In this document: piece by piece, positions 28,305 to 36,503 of the stretch
How the letters are laid out: each line of letters opens with the position of its first letter
How positions within the stretch are numbered: the stretch's first letter is position 1
IMG/VR virus record: IMGVR_UViG_3300030104_003872
Span: 1 to 64,000 of that record
DNA: 64,000 nt
Origin: a virus
Direction: 5' to 3' (one strand)
Notes under the pieces: model-generated
What the model was told of the DNA's origin: nothing
Databases searched by the model: none
What the model saw: only the letters and a program-made list of their open reading frames with translations
Program-made: the position numbers and the translations under genes

Positions 28305-29807
28305 ATGAGCGGCGAAAGAAGGATAGCACTAAGGGAAAAAACATTAAATTACATACGACCACATTTAGAGCATTGGACTGGAACTGATGCTCAGTTCGCT
28401 GATTTTCTTTACGAAGTTAATTATCTTCAGAAAGGCGAAGGACCTGCAAAACCTCTTTCTTGGAGAAACACAGTATCAAGATTTAGAAAACTATACCCTA
28501 GAGAAGCACCTATAAATGACATTTTCACTAATGGAAAAGAAATGTCTTTAGATGAAGCAGATGCAACATGGATTTCTGATGAACCTTACTATTACAATTC
28601 TGAAACCGATGTTTATGTTACTTTCATAAGGTCAGCAGGTAATAAGCCTGTTACAGTTAGTGGGGATGTTCATAGGGCAATGAAATCTGCTTATAGCAAC
28701 ATGGTCAACAAACCTTCAAGTATGAATCAAATATCTAGGGATTTTCAGATTCCCCGTGCATGGTTTGACGAATATAGACGAGTTCATGGTTGGACTCACG
28801 ATATGGACCCATTTACTAATGAAGAATTGAAAGATGCTGATTCAGTCGAAGACCTTGTTGATGAATTAGTGTTACGCCGAAGGCGTTCTCTACATATAAC
28901 TTATGAAAAGAAAAAGTGGGATGAAATACAAAAAGACGCTGAAAAATGGAGAGAATTTGAAGATACCTTTATCGAGCACCTAAAGATTCATAAACCGGAA
29001 CATAGAGAAGTACAAATGATTACTTTACAAGAAACTGACCCCTATGCACTTGTTATATCCCCCACAGACCTCCATTATGGAAAATACGGATGGGAAGATG
29101 AAGTAGGGGAAAGATATGACTTTGACGAAGCACGAAAAAGACTTCACGAAGCGACTAGTGCATTAATTTCAAGATTAGGCGGAACACCGGAAAAAATTAT
29201 AGTCGCGGCTGGCTCAGATTGGTTTCATGTGGATAATGACGGTGGCACAACAACTGCGGGTACTGCACAAGACAGATACGGTAGTCCGGCACAGATTTTG
29301 ATGCAGGGTTGTGAATTAGCAAAAGAGCACATAGATATGCTTAGAAGTGTTGCACCTGTTGAAGTTGTTTTCATGGCGGGTAATCATGACCGTCATTCAA
29401 CCTTAGCATTAGGGCTATTTTTGAAAGCAACTTACGAATCTTGTGATGACTGTACCGTTATTCTTGATGCAAACATGAGCAGACAGTATATTACCTATGG
29501 AAATACACTTTTAGGCTTTACACATGGAGATGGTGTGCGATTTAATCAATTACCTTCAACTATGGCTAAAGAACAATGGGAGAATTGGGGTAAGTGCCGA
29601 TATAAGGTATGGTTTTCCGGTCATCTTCATCATCAAGCCCTAAAAGAGCATGGTGGTGCGTTTTGTGTTCAATTACCTAGTCTTGCCGGACATGACCGTT
29701 GGCATCATAGAAAAGGATTTGTGAGCCAAGCCGGAATGTCTGCACATTTAATTGACCGCGAAGAAGGTATGATAGGAAGTATGTTTAAGCCCGTAGTCGA
29801 TGAGTGA
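28305..29807 (+). CDS. Calcineurin-like metallophosphoesterase with N-terminal HTH region
   Basis: A 500-residue protein. The C-terminal half has the metallophosphoesterase motifs in order: TDLHYGK (about 255), GSDWFH (about 303), GNHDRH (about 360), FTHGDG (about 405), SGHLHHQ (about 440), which bind two metal ions. The N-terminal half is helical and has a DNA-binding look (YSNMVNKPSSMNQISRDFQI and DEYRRVHGWTH). Enzymes of this type next to terminase are found in many marine viruses. The substrate may be DNA (nuclease) or nucleotide; not known. First plus-strand gene. Confidence 0.75.
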   Translation: MSGERRIALREKTLNYIRPHLEHWTGTDAQFADFLYEVNYLQKGEGPAKPLSWRNTVSRFRKLYPREAPINDIFTNGKEMSLDEADATWISDEPYYYNSETDVYVTFIRSAGNKPVTVSGDVHRAMKSAYSNMVNKPSSMNQISRDFQIPRAWFDEYRRVHGWTHDMDPFTNEELKDADSVEDLVDELVLRRRRSLHITYEKKKWDEIQKDAEKWREFEDTFIEHLKIHKPEHREVQMITLQETDPYALVISPTDLHYGKYGWEDEVGERYDFDEARKRLHEATSALISRLGGTPEKIIVAAGSDWFHVDNDGGTTTAGTAQDRYGSPAQILMQGCELAKEHIDMLRSVAPVEVVFMAGNHDRHSTLALGLFLKATYESCDDCTVILDANMSRQYITYGNTLLGFTHGDGVRFNQLPSTMAKEQWENWGKCRYKVWFSGHLHHQALKEHGGAFCVQLPSLAGHDRWHHRKGFVSQAGMSAHLIDREEGMIGSMFKPVVDE

Positions 29808-29813
29808 TTTACG

Positions 29814-29939
29814 GTGCTAGTGTGCGACTACTGTCAAGAAACGTCTATCTCCGCTCCTTATATGACTCATGACATTTACTTAAAGACATTGGGACTATGC
29901 CCCGTATGTGGGAAAAACGGAAGTGTAAGAAATGTCTGA
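29814..29939 (+). CDS. Small zinc ribbon protein (41 residues)
   Basis: A GTG-initiated frame (29814) that starts 7 bases after the upstream stop and overlaps the terminase start by 8 nt. The sequence has two CxxC pairs (VCDYCQET and LCPVCGKNG), a treble-clef or ribbon zinc site. Tight packing supports translation. Could regulate packaging or be a nucleic-acid-binding accessory. Confidence 0.5.
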   Translation: MLVCDYCQETSISAPYMTHDIYLKTLGLCPVCGKNGSVRNV

Positions 29940-31434
29940 TATACTAAGAGGATTTAATTTAGAGCGTTCAAGAACAGATTTTAAGCATTTTTATGAATGG
30001 GTTGGTTATGTTTGGGGCGACCACATAGGCGAATGGGATAAATTGTATCGTGATAGGCAAGAAGCCAATGTTCACCGTGTTTGTATCATTGCTCCGCGTG
30101 ACCACAGTAAGTCAACAACCTTAAGAATGGTAATGTTGCATCAATGCCTATTCAATACATGGCGAGACAAGCCTTTTACTATATGGTTGTTCTCTGCGTC
30201 TAAAGAATTGGCCGCTAACAGGCTCGAAGAAATACGAGGCGATATGATGCGTCATAGAGAACTTAGAAAGTTTATTGATATGCGAAGGGGTGGAAAACTT
30301 AACTTAAGATTCACAAATGGGGCATGGATTAAGGCTACCGGTATAGGTTCTGCTATTCGTGGTGAACATCCGGCTTGTATTGCTATGGATGACGTACTCG
30401 ATGATACAGGAGACATTACCCCCGAATCCACTAGGCATTGGTTTAGAAAAAAGATAACACCGATGCTTTCTCCCGGAACTTGGATGTATTGTGTCGGCAC
30501 ACCAATGGGAATGACTGATTTATACCACACCGAAATGCTAGAGAACCCTGCTTGGAAAACATGGCTCGGTTCTGCTTTCCCCAATTGGGATGAATGGAAG
30601 TCTGACCCCGATGGTGTGGATTTAGAATGCCTATGGCCGGAACATCGGTCACTAGACTTCTTGATGGAACAAAAACAGGCTATGGGGGATTTAGCATTCG
30701 TACAAGAATATCTTTGTAAGGTTGTGGATGAAGATGCTCAAGTTTTTACTAGGTACGATACGCGAGCACACTTAGAATCAACCGATATAATGATGACAGG
30801 TAAAGAATTAGATGGAAAATACGCCATAGGCTTTGACCCTGCACATGGATTGGGAAGAGACTATTCTGTAATGGTTGTTGTTAGGCAAGATAAGGATGGT
30901 GACCTTCATGTTGTTGATTTATGGAGACGTAATGATTTTCCCCCTGCGAAGCAGGTCGATGAGATTTTGTCTATGTGTAAAAAATATGATAATCCGGCTT
31001 TTGCTTGCGAAGATGCGGGATTCCAAAGGCTCTATGAACAATTATTGTTAGAAAGGGGGGCAATGGTGGACTTTAGACCTTCTAAGGTAAGTAATAAGAC
31101 ACTAAAACAGGCACTATTGAATAGGTTGCGTGTTTGGTTTGAACAACAGAGGATTCACTTTCCATTTGGGGATGATAAAACTAGAAGAAACATGAACATC
31201 ATCTTAGAAGAATTAGACCACCATGTATGGAAGCAAGGCGAGATTATGGACGTTGGGAGACACAACGATACAGTAATGGCTCTTGCACACGCAGTTGACC
31301 AGTTTTATTCGTGGGATAGGGGAGCACCTGTTGCTACCGGAAAGATTGAATCAAGTGGTTGGCTTCGACCGGATGGTGAATCTAAAGCACCAAGATATAG
31401 CAGACCGCAGACAGGACGCTACCGCATACTTTAG
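29932..31434 (+). CDS. Terminase large subunit
   Basis: A 500-residue packaging motor. Walker A variant APRDHSKST at residues 54-62, Walker B and catalytic acid CIAMDDVLDD near 150, and an RNase-H-like nuclease with acidic residues at IGFDPAHGLGRDYS (about 300), ACEDAG (about 360) and HNDTVMALAHAVDQF near 440. It would translocate viral DNA into the prohead and cut it. No small terminase is obvious beside it; a candidate DNA-binding protein lies at 52646. Its packaging site may be in the structured gap that follows. Confidence 0.95.
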   Translation: MSDILRGFNLERSRTDFKHFYEWVGYVWGDHIGEWDKLYRDRQEANVHRVCIIAPRDHSKSTTLRMVMLHQCLFNTWRDKPFTIWLFSASKELAANRLEEIRGDMMRHRELRKFIDMRRGGKLNLRFTNGAWIKATGIGSAIRGEHPACIAMDDVLDDTGDITPESTRHWFRKKITPMLSPGTWMYCVGTPMGMTDLYHTEMLENPAWKTWLGSAFPNWDEWKSDPDGVDLECLWPEHRSLDFLMEQKQAMGDLAFVQEYLCKVVDEDAQVFTRYDTRAHLESTDIMMTGKELDGKYAIGFDPAHGLGRDYSVMVVVRQDKDGDLHVVDLWRRNDFPPAKQVDEILSMCKKYDNPAFACEDAGFQRLYEQLLLERGAMVDFRPSKVSNKTLKQALLNRLRVWFEQQRIHFPFGDDKTRRNMNIILEELDHHVWKQGEIMDVGRHNDTVMALAHAVDQFYSWDRGAPVATGKIESSGWLRPDGESKAPRYSRPQTGRYRIL

Positions 31435-31876
31435 AATATGTACCATATTAGTAAAAACATACAGTCAAACCAAATGAAAAGCCAAATTAGGTCGTCTATC
31501 CAATCATTTTCCCCCATGTCAATGAATCTGAGGAACCACTTAGGTATTTTCATCAAACAATGATGCGTCCATAGAGCATATAGACTTATCTTTATAATGT
31601 CACTCCGAAAAAAATTAGAGAAAACTCTCGTAGGCACTAGGCGGAGATATATGGGCTAAATGCGTGATTTATGGCCTTCTATTATATACTAAGGCCGTAT
31701 TTCACCATTTGCTGATATCGGATATTGGTGTTGTCCTTCGGGGCTTCGGACGAAAGCATCTGAACATAACAGGCTAGAATTAGCCTTCCGAATGCTTTGC
31801 CGGACACAAGATGGAAGGCGAATGGAATAAACAAACCAATCGGGCAAATAATCAACATCTGAAAGGTGAAGAAGCA
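31435..31876. other. Untranslated gap after terminase with several inverted repeats
   Basis: No convincing gene in about 440 bases. Inverted repeats seen: GGCCTT/AAGGCC (31673-31678 and 31691-31696), GTCC/GGAC (31733-31751), and GCCTTCC/GGAAGGC (31783-31789 and 31813-31819). Candidate roles are a packaging site, a leader or a terminator for the terminase transcript. Small frames on either strand overlap the hairpins and have no ribosome binding site. Confidence 0.4.
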
Positions 31877-32314
31877 ATGGCTAAGGCTAAGGCTAAGGCA
31901 CTATATCAGATGGATGCGGAAGAAGCGATTGCTTCGTTCAATAGTACCCGTGCTGACAACAGTAAGGGATTGGGCAAAGCAATAGTGCATAAGCCCCGAA
32001 TGCGTAAGGCATCCGGCAGTCATGTTATGATTGTTGATTTGTCTAAACTGCCTAAGGGAAGCACGGTTGAACACCATCTAGGCTTGGCAACAAGTAAGGT
32101 GAATGGGAAACCTGCTAAATATGCTTGCGTGTGTCTAACACACAATAGAAGCGTACTATGCACAACACGCCATCAGGCAACCTTCGGGGCAGTCTTTACT
32201 GCCCTTAAGGACGCTAGGACACCGAAGCAACTGATTCAGTCTAAGGGATTTACCCTAACTGATGGAATCGGTTGGTGTGATGGTTGTGTGAAGGCTTCAT
32301 TAGCATCTGTCTGA
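31877..32314 (+). CDS. Hypothetical basic protein
   Basis: A 145-residue protein. AAAGGTGA lies 8 nt before the ATG at 31877 (a longer in-frame ATG at 31811 lacks a site). It begins with KAKAKAL, then a beta-rich middle (VMIVDLSKLPKGSTVEHHLG), and ends with cysteines (ACVCLTHNRSVLC; GWCDGCVKAS) that may bind zinc. No family recognised. It stands alone between structured gaps on the terminase side of the repeat array. Confidence 0.6.
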   Translation: MAKAKAKALYQMDAEEAIASFNSTRADNSKGLGKAIVHKPRMRKASGSHVMIVDLSKLPKGSTVEHHLGLATSKVNGKPAKYACVCLTHNRSVLCTTRHQATFGAVFTALKDARTPKQLIQSKGFTLTDGIGWCDGCVKASLASV

Positions 32315-32498
32315 AATGTGTCTTGCCACTATTAGGTGAAGTGGGCTTCCGTAATATGCTAGATATGTATGCGTCAATGAACAGTCAATCAGACTAACCA
32401 AACGATACCCAAGATTAGCACCTGTACAGGATGGATTTCAATGGCTATATCCCGCCGTTAAATCCTGTATAGTTTGAAGCCCCTTCCCACACGAAACC
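32315..32498. other. Gap with short palindrome, nothing coding seen
   Basis: About 180 bases without a gene. The perfect palindrome CCTGTACAGG lies near 32421, and a related CCTGTA is repeated near 32465, which could be a protein-binding pair. No promoter element was clearly seen before the next small gene. Confidence 0.3.
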
Positions 32499-32651
32499 AT
32501 GATTTTGAAAAGGTATTTTATTGAATGGCGTGATGGAACAATAACCGAAATTAGCATTGATGAATTGAAGCGATTAGATGAATCAGGATTCCCGAAATCC
32601 ATGCTTAATTTCATGGAATATCGGGCGTTTAGGAAGTGGTTGAAGGATTAG
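32499..32651 (+). CDS. Small hypothetical protein (50 residues)
   Basis: Reads MILKRYFIEWRDGTITEISI and DELKRLDESGFPKS, ending in a helix (FMEYRAFRKWLKD). It is followed at once by a hairpin and T-run terminator, and its codon use is like the terminase region. No clear ribosome binding site. Unknown function. Confidence 0.5.
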   Translation: MILKRYFIEWRDGTITEISIDELKRLDESGFPKSMLNFMEYRAFRKWLKD

Positions 32652-32681
32652 GCCGAAAGGCCACCTTCTTCCCTTTTTTTT
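32651..32681 (+). terminator. Hairpin plus T-run terminator
   Basis: GGCC-GAAA-GGCC (32651-32662) folds as a stem with a GAAA loop and is followed 11 bases later by TTTTTTTT. It ends the plus-strand transcript from the terminase side before the repeat array. T-rich tracts are sufficient as archaeal terminators; the hairpin is extra. Confidence 0.6.
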
Positions 32682-32738
32682 GTGTTTTTTCAGATTTTTT
32701 GAATCTACCGCATAAAAGATGGTTAAAGCCTTCGGTCC

Positions 32739-32835
32739 GCCCCTGTGAGAGAACAAAGGTCCGGAGAAAAAAGGTCAGGAGAAAAAGGTCTGGAGAAAAA
32801 GGTCACGCTGACAAAGGTCAGCCCCTGTGAGAGAA
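32739..32835 (+). repeat. Iteron-like array of AAAGGTC bracketed by 15-bp direct repeats
   Basis: AAAGGTC occurs five times at 32755, 32770, 32784, 32798 and 32813, a spacing of 14-15 bp; the first four are part of a longer unit close to AAAGGTCxGGAGAAA. The array is flanked by identical GCCCCTGTGAGAGAA copies at 32739-32753 and 32821-32835. It is not coding. Candidate replication origin or a partition/packaging site at the boundary between the two halves of the window. Confidence 0.6.
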
Positions 32836-32890
32836 AACACGAGACGCCACCCATGATGACGCCTCGCTTACGTTAGTCCTCTGTCTCGAT

Positions 32891-33079
32891 TCAATTCATC
32901 TCAACAAGTGTCTGAATTAAGCATTGCTCCAGTTGTTGCGGGGTCATCTCTGCGTTTATGCCGAGGTCTATTGGTGTTCTCACTAGAGTTGTTATTACAC
33001 CTTCCTGACGCCCGTCGTCTCCAACGACTGCGTGTTGCACGATTTTCGCGGTCACTTCTCCTATCTTTATTTTTCTCAT
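32891..33079 (-). CDS. Small hypothetical protein (62 residues)
   Basis: GGAGG lies 7 nt upstream of the ATG at 33079. The product (MRKIKIGEVTAKIVQHAVV, then PQQLEQCLIQTLVEMN) is a compact alpha/beta mini-domain. Its leader contains GGGC-GGAAA-GCCC, a hairpin like that in front of another small gene at 35478. Unknown function. Confidence 0.6.
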   Translation of the reverse strand: MRKIKIGEVTAKIVQHAVVGDDGRQEGVITTLVRTPIDLGINAEMTPQQLEQCLIQTLVEMN

Positions 33080-33402
33080 TTCATTTCCTCCTATGGGCTT
33101 TCCGCCCTACCTCCTCATGGAAGCCATAGTATATATACTTTGTGTATTTACGACCTCCACCTGAGAACTCTTTCTCGGCTCGGGGTGAGGCCCCCAAAAA
33201 GTAGTGTCGGGGAGAGAGAGGCTCGGGGAGAGGCCCTAAAAGACGCTCTCTCGCCCGGTCCGCCCCCGAGTAGGCGTTTGAGTGCGAGTCGTGATGCCAG
33301 ACCGCCCCTCCGAGATGTCGTGGCTGAGTCGTACGTTTCTCCGGAGACCGCAATGTTTATAACCCCCTACCCCTACAGCGAGGTAGGCCAAGAGGCCGGG
33401 AG
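33080..33402. promoter_or_regulatory. Divergent regulatory gap with TATA boxes
   Basis: Contains GTATATATAC near 33127-33138 for the minus gene and TTTATAA at 33356-33362 for the plus gene. Between them is a GC-rich stretch (33180-33330) with CGGGG and CTCGGCTCG repeats and no supported gene. TCTCCGGAGA just before the plus-strand TATA is a perfect palindrome and possible operator. Confidence 0.45.
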
Positions 33403-33750
33403 GTGAAAAATCTGGAAACTGAGAATTACTGGGAGAACTGCGAGAGAAAGACAGGAGCGGCGCTCGGAAAGTTGGGAGTCAAGACCGCCAAGAGTATTGG
33501 CGTAAAAGGAGCATGGACTCTAAAATACCGAGGCAAGGCAAAAATACTCGTTGGTTGCATGAGGAGAGTTGAATCCGAGTGGGCTGACAAGAGTATTCTG
33601 AACGAGAAAAAGGACAGAGTTGCTGAGCACGTTACAGTCTGTGAGCACGGAGTGGCAGTTGGAGCATCCACGAGAAAGGTTGCGATAGAGCTGGCTAAGA
33701 AATCCGAGCACTGGTGCGAGAAGTGTGCCGCGAGAACCGCCGTCCTTTGA
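33403..33750 (+). CDS. Paralogous basic protein A (TAxxIGxxGAWTLK family)
   Basis: A 115-residue protein with KTAKSIGVKGAWTLK near residue 28 and ASTRKVAIELAKKSEHWCEK near the end. A second copy lies at 34261 and a diverged third at 41112. The ribosome binding site GGAGGTGA covers the GTG at 33403; ideal spacing (8 nt) would place initiation at CTG 33412, giving LETENYWEN. Product is basic with a C-terminal CEKCA pair. TATA is TTTATAA at 33356. Unknown function; nucleic-acid binding is plausible. Confidence 0.6.
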   Translation: MKNLETENYWENCERKTGAALGKLGVKTAKSIGVKGAWTLKYRGKAKILVGCMRRVESEWADKSILNEKKDRVAEHVTVCEHGVAVGASTRKVAIELAKKSEHWCEKCAARTAVL

Positions 33751-34260
33751 GACGCGACGTAAATCCAATGACCCCCGAAAGGGGCGAGGATGTACTCTCT
33801 GGGGTCACGACTCTCTAGTATTGAGGCTCGACCCTATTTGCACAAAGGTCGGGGGGTCACGACTCCGCCCCTTCTCGACCCTAAACGCACAAAGGTCAGA
33901 AGCCTCCGGGTCCGCCCCAGAGAGAGAAGGCTCGATTCTCACTCATCTTAACCCCTAACCCGAGAACTCGAGCGTTTCTCCGTGTGCGGGCGGGCGAGCG
34001 AGTACTCAAATGTATGACATAAAAGGACCCTGAGCCGACGGGTCACGCCCCACGACTCACTGCTCATCACGACACGCATCTCAGGAGAGGAGCACGTTTT
34101 TTTAGTGGGAGCACAGGTCACCAGAGCCCCCCTACTCTACACGAGCGGACCCTAGAAGGCTTGAGCCCCTCAGGAATCTCGTGGGTGATGAGCTCCGGCA
34201 GGTATTTCTCCCACCAGAGCCTTTACGTCATCTCGAATAACTATCTCGGGGATAGAATAC
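33751..34260. repeat. GC-rich gap with tandem direct repeats
   Basis: About 510 bases without a supported gene. GGGGTCACGACTC occurs at 33801-33813 and 33853-33865; CTCGACCCTA-N4-CACAAAGGTC at 33827-33850 and 33874-33897, so two interleaved units repeat at about 47-52 bp. The AAAGGTC motif of the upstream array recurs here twice. A short CCCC-GAAA-GGGG hairpin follows the upstream gene at about 33773. From 33,960 on the GC-rich tract shows nothing recognisable. Confidence 0.5.
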
Positions 34261-34668
34261 TCAGACGCTCGCATCCTTGATGCTCTGTCTTGATTTCTCA
34301 CACCAGATGTGAGCCAGTTTGCATAGCTCGATTGCTTTCTTTCTCGATGATGCTCCCATCACTGACCCATAGTCTGTGACCGCAACATGAGTTGGTGCAA
34401 CCATCTCGCCATTTACGAGAATGGTCATGCCTTTGGTCGCTTCGGTAACTTGCTCATCCGCGTTCTCCACGAAAATGCAACCGACCCGACATCCAGCCTT
34501 CCTTCTCATCTTCAAAGTCCATGCTCCGGCTCTTCCGATGGTTCTCGCAGTCTTGGCTCCGTCCTTGCCGAGATGTGCTCCAGTTGAAACTGTTGCTCCA
34601 TCCCAATACATGGTCGGGGTTTTCTCTGCTTTACTGCTCTTCTTAGTGCTCTTACTAGTTTTGCTCAT
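34261..34668 (-). CDS. Paralogous basic protein B (TAxxIGxxGAWTLK family)
   Basis: A 135-residue paralog of the 33403 protein: KTARTIGRAGAWTLKMRRKA, GCIFVENADE, then ASSRKKAIELCKLAHIWCEK. The first 20 residues are lysine/serine-rich and may be disordered. GGAGG lies 9 nt before the ATG. The promoter carries the shared operator and TATA (34772-34799). Its conserved core suggests a small fold with a cysteine near each end. Unknown function; gene amplification implies a role that benefits from copies. Confidence 0.65.
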   Translation of the reverse strand: MSKTSKSTKKSSKAEKTPTMYWDGATVSTGAHLGKDGAKTARTIGRAGAWTLKMRRKAGCRVGCIFVENADEQVTEATKGMTILVNGEMVAPTHVAVTDYGSVMGASSRKKAIELCKLAHIWCEKSRQSIKDASV

Positions 34669-34771
34669 AAAGTTCTCCTCCTTGTCTCCAATACGTGTCT
34701 CCGAGTCACGGTAAGGTTCTCATTCAATGTCATTCTCATCGTCCGCCCTACATGACCAGATAGAAGTTATA

Positions 34772-34799
34772 GGATATAAAGTTTTCGGACTCTTGAGTT
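34772..34799 (-). promoter_or_regulatory. Promoter with shared operator for 34261 gene
   Basis: Read on the minus strand: AACTCAAGAGT, 8 bases, then TTTATATCC. Same order and spacing as at six other promoters of the block. The leader to the ATG is about 70 bases. Confidence 0.65.
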
Positions 34800-34844
34800 A
34801 GACCGCCCTCACCGTGAGAGTAGTGGAGAAGTCGTAATGTTTTC

Positions 34845-34908
34845 ACTCGAGTTGTCGATGCCTACGTAAAAGAGAACAGGGAGGCAATTCTCCGCCCCTG
34901 TCTCAATC
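34845..34908. repeat. Shared intergenic cassette element
   Basis: ACTCGAGTTGTCGATG (34845-34860), followed by GTAAAAG and CTCCGCCCC, lies in the gap after the 34903 gene. The same three blocks occur near 35584 and 36930, and a diverged set near 38584. Not coding; possibly transcript end or recombination boundary. Confidence 0.5.
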
Positions 34909-35331
34909 TCTTCTAGTTTGACCATATAGCCGAGATTCAAATGCTTGCTCGGCTTGTTTCTCTAGTCTCTGTACTTCTGCGTGCTCGTCAATTTTCTCTA
35001 GTACCTCTGCCACATCTTTCTCGGCCTGTCTCTTATTGTATATCTCCCAAACTTTGTCGGTTACGTTTCTCTTAACCATTTCTCCGAAGTGTCTCCATTG
35101 TCCCTCGTTTATGATATCTCTAGTCTTGTCATCAGTCAATGACCCAAGACCCATGTGTGATAATTTCTCCATTAGAGAATCTATTACGACCGGACTGTCA
35201 TGGAGTTTATCGTACTCTATTGAGTATATTTTGTCTATCTCATTTATTGTGAGTACGTCATCGGTATTTCTCCGGAGGTCTAATCTCCAACCTCTGCTGA
35301 AATAGGTCCATTTTATCTCAGAGTATGACAC
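34903..35331 (-). CDS. Hypothetical protein, coiled-coil C-terminus
   Basis: A 142-residue, highly charged protein starting at GTG 35331 with GGTGGAG upstream, one base after the stop of the preceding small gene. It opens with YSEIKWTYFSRGWRLDL and ends in a long charged helix (KDVAEVLEKIDEHAEVQR). Second gene of a two-gene operon under the operator promoter near 35534. No family recognised. Confidence 0.6.
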   Translation of the reverse strand: MSYSEIKWTYFSRGWRLDLRRNTDDVLTINEIDKIYSIEYDKLHDSPVVIDSLMEKLSHMGLGSLTDDKTRDIINEGQWRHFGEMVKRNVTDKVWEIYNKRQAEKDVAEVLEKIDEHAEVQRLEKQAEQAFESRLYGQTRRD

Positions 35332-35478
35332 CTATCTCCACCAACAGTCGAAATGTTCAGGCTCAATCGTTTCCTTCTCGGACTTGGTGGCTCCTTTCTT
35401 AACGAGAACCACTCGCCCCTTAAAGAGTTTATTAGCCAACTCTTTTGTTATCTCATATTCATTACTTCTCAATTTCAT
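35332..35478 (-). CDS. Small hypothetical protein (48 residues)
   Basis: Reads MKLRSNEYEITKELANKLFK, GRVVLVKKGATKSEKE, ending DCWWR. AGGTGA lies 8 nt before the ATG at 35478. The leader contains the hairpin GGCCGGAAGGCC. Codon use matches the surrounding block. First gene of an operon with 34903. Confidence 0.55.
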   Translation of the reverse strand: MKLRSNEYEITKELANKLFKGRVVLVKKGATKSEKETIEPEHFDCWWR

Positions 35479-35533
35479 TTCTCTATTTCACCTTTCCTCG
35501 GCCTTCCGGCCTACTCTGAGGATGGAAGTCATA

Positions 35534-35599
35534 GGATATAAACATTTCTGACTCTTGAGTTGTCGCGTGTAGCGTAATAATTTACTCGAGTTGTCGATG
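35534..35599 (-). promoter_or_regulatory. Promoter with operator and cassette element for 35478 gene
   Basis: Minus-strand order: CATCGACAACTCGAGT (35599-35584), AACTCAAGAGT (35561-35551), 8 bases, TTTATATCC (35542-35534). Identical arrangement to the promoter near 34772. The CTCCGCCCC block lies upstream at about 35625. Confidence 0.65.
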
Positions 35600-35672
35600 A
35601 CTACACAAAAGGTCTTGCTCTTGACGACTCCGCCCCAACTCTACCGCGTGAGGCAAAGGGGGTATCTCGCAA

Positions 35673-36452
35673 TCACTCGTAATGCGGAGAATCCGCGTAC
35701 TCGTAAAGACCAGTTATAGGTTCGACCTTATAGAAGTGCTCTTTTGCACAGACCCATCCGGTCGGTGTATATCCCTCGGGATAAGTCGAACTAACTGTCT
35801 CGTCACCGCCTAGAGATTCCCAATCCGGCTCCCATTGTGCTCCATTCGCTCGCCTGTCTTTTATCTCTTGTAACCATTGTATTCTCTTAAGTTCTCTGAG
35901 AACGGCATAGGCTTCTCGGAATGTATTAAGTGGTCCGAGGAAAGCATCGTGGCTCACAATAGAGCGATACCATCCGCCCTCCTCTGGTCCGCCGTATGCT
36001 CTTACTTTCTCGTACCTGCTCACATATATTTGGTCGCCGTGATTCTTCTCCCAATAACCTTCCTCGGGGAAGAAATCGTACTCACCTTCTTTGAGCAGAT
36101 ATAGTTTCTCCATACCTGAGCCAGCGTAATGCCATCTCTGATAGTCCCACTGCTCTTTGCGGTACTCGTAAAGTGTAACGAGCCAGTCGCCGTTGATACT
36201 CTGATATTTATCTCCTATTCGCTCAGGAAGACCATTTTCGTCTTGTTCTCTGCAATATTGCTCAAACGCCTGTTGCTCAGTCTGATGTCGAATTCTCTTC
36301 TGCTTGTGCTCACGCCTTGACTCGCTATGCTTTAGGTCATAGACCCAAGCACGAGTGGATAGCAATGTTCTCGCTAAACCGGTCAGTTCTGCATTCTCTT
36401 CAAAACTTCTCTTTTCGTCGTATAATTCTTTCTCTTTCTCGTAATCTGTCAT
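35673..36452 (-). CDS. Hypothetical protein (259 residues)
   Basis: Start ATG 36452 has GGAGGTGA 7 nt upstream; a longer start at 36485 has none. Rich in tryptophan, tyrosine and charged residues (HYAGSGMEKLYLLKEGEYDF, EGGWYRSIVSHDAFLGPL). It follows the 36504 gene closely and shares its promoter. No family recognised. Confidence 0.55.
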   Translation of the reverse strand: MTDYEKEKELYDEKRSFEENAELTGLARTLLSTRAWVYDLKHSESRREHKQKRIRHQTEQQAFEQYCREQDENGLPERIGDKYQSINGDWLVTLYEYRKEQWDYQRWHYAGSGMEKLYLLKEGEYDFFPEEGYWEKNHGDQIYVSRYEKVRAYGGPEEGGWYRSIVSHDAFLGPLNTFREAYAVLRELKRIQWLQEIKDRRANGAQWEPDWESLGGDETVSSTYPEGYTPTGWVCAKEHFYKVEPITGLYEYADSPHYE

Positions 36453-36503
36453 ATTTTTCTCACCTCCCTTATGGTCTGACTCCATTTCATTGTATTCTCT
36501 TGA

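Noticed and set aside
31689-31877. Minus-strand 62-residue frame after terminase
   Set aside because: Runs through inverted repeats and has no start context.
32739-32835. CRISPR array
   Set aside because: The units are only 14-15 bp with no unique spacers of 30 bases and no cas genes nearby.
33081-33353. A 90-residue minus-strand frame
   Set aside because: It covers TATA boxes and GC-rich repeats and has no ribosome binding site.
33751-34260. tRNA gene in the GC-rich gap
   Set aside because: Short hairpins are present but no acceptor plus D, anticodon and T-arm arrangement or GTTCGAATC-like loop could be built.
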